A DNA stretch of 64,000 bases from Gordonia sp. (in: high G+C Gram-positive bacteria) (GTDB taxonomy: Bacteria; Actinomycetota; Actinomycetes; Mycobacteriales; Mycobacteriaceae): NCBI RefSeq assembly GCF_020438995.1, contig NZ_JAGQTN010000024.1, positions 1 to 64,000 of the forward strand, given 5' to 3'. Within the stretch, counting starts at the first letter, position 1. Every line of letters starts with the position of its first letter. The notes under the pieces were generated by a model. The model had not been told where the DNA came from. It did no database searches and saw only the letters and a list, made by a program, of their open reading frames with translations. Of the stretch, positions 61,887 to 64,000 are shown one piece after another. A program made the position numbers and the translations under genes.

Positions 61887-62612
61887 CTATTGTGGGCCAG
61901 AATGATCCGGCCGCAGCGTGAGATCGGGTTCGGCGGTGACGATCGCCTCGCCAAGCCGGGTGTGGTGGCGCCGGGCGAGATTCAGGACGGTGTCGGTGTC
62001 GTGGGCGGCCGCCGCGTCGAGTATCCGCGCGTGGTCGTCGTTGAGGGTGTGCTGAATGTCCTCGGACACCGATCGCATCACCTGGAACGGTTCGGTGAGA
62101 TTCCACGTCGATTCGAACATGTTGAGCAGGCGCGGCATCGCGCACGGCAGTACGAGCTGGCGGTGGAATTTGCGCGAGACGTCGTGAAAGGACTTGCGGT
62201 CACGGAATTTGGTGGCCGTCAGCAATTGCTCGTGATACCGGCGGGCGCGGGCGAGGTCGTCGTCGGTGGCCTTGTCGACGGCGCGGGCGAGCGCGGCCTC
62301 CTCCAGGACGCCGCGGACGAAGTAGATCTCGTGCAACTCCTCCACCGACAGCAGGCTGACGTTGTAGCCACCGTGCGGCCGGTGGTCGACGAGGCCTTCA
62401 CCGATCAGCGTCTTGAGTGCCTCGCGGACCGGGATGGCGCTCACGGCGAACGCGTATGCCACCTCCGCCGGCGGGATCTGGGTGCCGGGCGGCACTGACC
62501 CGGACAGGATGAGGCGGCGCAATTCTTCCAGGACGTTGGCGCGGGTGTTGCCCGAGCGGGTCTCGGCGAGCTGGGCGACGAGGTGGTTGGACACCGGACG
62601 TGGGGGCCTCAC
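61887..62612 (-). CDS. GntR-family regulator, FCD subfamily
   Basis: The 241-residue product has the N-terminal winged helix (VLEELRRLILSGSVPPGTQI, AVSAIPVREALKTLIGEGLV) and a C-terminal FCD helical domain with the metal-binding pattern (FVRGVLEEAALARA, FHRQLVLPCAMPRLLNMF, DDHARILDAAAAHD, RRHHTRLGEAI). Such proteins sense small carboxylates or amino-acid derivatives. It precedes the permease-racemase pair on the same strand and probably controls it. Confidence 0.87.
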   Translation of the reverse strand: MRPPRPVSNHLVAQLAETRSGNTRANVLEELRRLILSGSVPPGTQIPPAEVAYAFAVSAIPVREALKTLIGEGLVDHRPHGGYNVSLLSVEELHEIYFVRGVLEEAALARAVDKATDDDLARARRYHEQLLTATKFRDRKSFHDVSRKFHRQLVLPCAMPRLLNMFESTWNLTEPFQVMRSVSEDIQHTLNDDHARILDAAAAHDTDTVLNLARRHHTRLGEAIVTAEPDLTLRPDHSGPQ

Positions 62613-62790
62613 CTCAAGAGCGTAATCCCGTCGTGCGTTCGCGGCAGCGCGAACAAGCGGGCGGTCGGTGTGGCGAGGGGGCGGCCGGGACGGGCGGTGG
62701 GACCAAAGTCACTTGACGACGATGGTGACGGAGCTCCGCCGGCGGCGTAACGTTTACTTTCGTCAATCAACTATCTAGGAGGCTTTGCCG

Positions 62791-63225
62791 ATGGCGCCGC
62801 GACACGAGACGGTCGTCGAACTCGTCGACGAGATGTCGTTGCTGCTGCGCGCAGCACGCGCGATGGCACAGCGCACGTCGGCCCGGGTCGACATGCCCGC
62901 GCCGCTGCTCGGACTCCTGTGGACGCTGTATGTCCACGGTGCGCTGCGGCAGAACCAGCTCGCCGAGAAGCTGTGCATCAGCGAATCCGCACTCAGCCGG
63001 CAGATCGCGGTCCTGGCCGCCGACGGGCTCATCGAACGCGCCCGGTGCGAGGACGACGGGCGCGTGAGTCTCGTACAGATCAGCGAGGCGGGCCGGGAAC
63101 GGATGAATACCGCACTCGAACACCGGGTGGACGAGTACGCGCCCAAGTTCGCCGACTGGTCCGAGGAGCAGACCCGGGAGGTGCTCGAGACGATCGCCAG
63201 ACTCCGGCAGGCGATCGCCGAGTGA
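62791..63225 (+). CDS. MarR-family regulator
   Basis: A 144-residue protein with the MarR winged helix: GALRQNQLAEKLCISESALS, RQIAVLAADGLIERARCEDD and GRVSLVQISEAGRERMN. ATG 62791 has AGGAGG at 62777; a TTG two codons upstream is less likely. It is 75 bases upstream of a DHA2-type efflux pump on the same strand, the usual pairing of a repressor with its drug exporter. The 178-base region before it holds the promoter (AT-rich stretch around 62755-62775) and no gene. Confidence 0.87.
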   Translation: MAPRHETVVELVDEMSLLLRAARAMAQRTSARVDMPAPLLGLLWTLYVHGALRQNQLAEKLCISESALSRQIAVLAADGLIERARCEDDGRVSLVQISEAGRERMNTALEHRVDEYAPKFADWSEEQTREVLETIARLRQAIAE

Positions 63226-63300
63226 GCGGCGCGCGGCAGGTAATGCACGGCCCGGTCGCGCAATCGAACAAGTTTTTCTGAAGATTTGAAGAAGTAGAGG

Positions 63301-64000
63301 ATGAGGAAATTGAGTGCACCAACGAGCGCGGCGGACACGGCATCGTCGCCGACCGTCGCCATGACGCACCGCGAGGTGCTGGAGGCGATGACCGGTCTCC
63401 TGGCGGGCCTGTTCACGGCCCTGCTGTCGACGACCATCGTCTCGACCGCGCTGCCGACCATCGTCGGTGACCTCAAGGGGACCCAGACCCAGTACGCCTG
63501 GGTCGTCACCGTGGCACTGCTGGCGAACGCGGCATCGACACCCATCTGGGGCAAGCTGTCGGACCTGTTCAACAAGAAGCTCCTGGTTCAGCTCTCGTTG
63601 ATCATCTTCGTGGCCGGTTCGGCGCTCGCCGGAGCGGCCCACAACATGGAACTGTTGCTCGTCGGGCGCGTCGTGCAGGGCCTGGGCATGGGCGGTCTGA
63701 CCGCGCTGGTCGTCGCGATCATCGGCTCGATCGTCCCGCCGCGCGAACGCGGCCGGTACTCGGGTTACATGGGTGCGGTGATGGCCGTGGCGATGGCCGG
63801 CGGTCCGGTTCTCGGCGGTGTCATCGCCGACAGCCCGCTCGGTTGGCGCTGGTGCTTCTACGTCTGCATCCCGCTCGCCGTCGTCGCGCTCGGTCTGTTG
63901 CAGCGCACCCTGCATCTGGAGACGCAGCGCAAGTCCGAGGTCAGCATCGACTGGCTCGGCGCCACCCTGATGACCGCGGGCGTCAGCGTCCTGCTGATCT
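63301..64000 (+). CDS. DHA2-type MFS drug efflux transporter, cut by the window end
   Basis: The first 233 residues are present. After a 20-residue polar start the membrane segments begin with MTGLLAGLFTALLSTTIVST and ALPTIVGDLKGTQTQYAWVV, the motif typical of EmrB/QacA proteins, followed by GRVVQGLGMGGLTALVVAII and the motif C-like AVMAVAMAGGPVLGGVIADS. At least six helices are visible, of a likely 14. It is the probable target of the MarR regulator just upstream. ATG 63301 follows an AGAGG. Confidence 0.85.
   Translation, partial: MRKLSAPTSAADTASSPTVAMTHREVLEAMTGLLAGLFTALLSTTIVSTALPTIVGDLKGTQTQYAWVVTVALLANAASTPIWGKLSDLFNKKLLVQLSLIIFVAGSALAGAAHNMELLLVGRVVQGLGMGGLTALVVAIIGSIVPPRERGRYSGYMGAVMAVAMAGGPVLGGVIADSPLGWRWCFYVCIPLAVVALGLLQRTLHLETQRKSEVSIDWLGATLMTAGVSVLLI

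Overview
The window is high-GC actinobacterial chromosome, most likely Gordonia or a close relative in the Mycobacteriales. Support for this comes from GTG starts, a complete mycofactocin (mft) cluster, a KshB-type steroid hydroxylase reductase, KstR-like operators, orphan Mce-associated membrane proteins, and a type III-A CRISPR-Cas locus with the gene order and nearly the direct repeat of the Mycobacterium tuberculosis DR locus. I see no tRNA, rRNA, transposase or phage structural gene. All functions are read from sequence motifs; no search was run.

Region 1 (57-11475): a small secreted protein, then a branched-chain or isoprenoid acyl-CoA catabolic operon: TIGR03084-type protein, AtuA-like protein, two isovaleryl-CoA-dehydrogenase-type enzymes, both subunits of a methylcrotonyl/geranyl-type carboxylase, an enoyl-CoA hydratase and a TetR regulator. 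Two gaps in this operon are filled by a dispersed repeat in inverted pairs around G/T-rich tandem repeats. Region 2 (11489-14752): a hipBA toxin-antitoxin pair with tandem operators, ended by a 45-bp palindrome shared with the convergent metallopeptidase-like/xth pair. Region 3 (14825-19709): the str operon rpsL-rpsG-fusA-tuf. Region 4 (19769-28407): membrane adenylate cyclase, a LuxR-type HTH gene with a doubtful 5' end, a 1285-residue nSTAND ATPase with HTH and beta-propeller parts, menC, a TetR regulator, and a methionine aminopeptidase divergent from a small XRE regulator over a palindromic operator.

Region 5 (28459-39753): a decayed reading frame, a CRISPR array of 28 repeats and 27 spacers, and nine cas genes on the minus strand (cas6-cas10-csm2-csm3-csm4-csm5-csm6-cas1-cas2). 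Most spacers read as short open protein-like stretches on the plus strand, so the predicted crRNAs (minus strand) would be antisense to phage messages, as an RNA-targeting type III system needs. Two spacers appear to hit the start of the same gene in two related phages, one repeat has lost its hairpin, and one spacer encodes pentapeptide repeats.

Region 6 (39977-46827): a DUF4139 protein divergent from cas6, four overlapping Mce-associated-type membrane protein genes, a ferredoxin-reductase-type flavoprotein, and convergent kshB with a KstR-type operator. Region 7 (46955-57776): an unrecognised gene, then mftR, mftA, mftB, mftC, mftD, with mftE, mftF and mftG further on. Between mftD and mftE sit a mycofactocin-type short-chain dehydrogenase under a KstR-like site and an alpha-methylacyl-CoA racemase on the other strand, which suggests the redox cofactor serves sterol or methyl-branched lipid oxidation here.

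Region 8 (57932-64000): a DUF559-like gene, a hotdog-fold protein, a hydantoin/Asp-Glu racemase, an NCS1 permease and GntR regulator, then a MarR regulator and a truncated DHA2-type efflux pump at the window edge. A 73-75 bp palindromic repeat occurs four times at gene 3' ends in regions 6 to 8.
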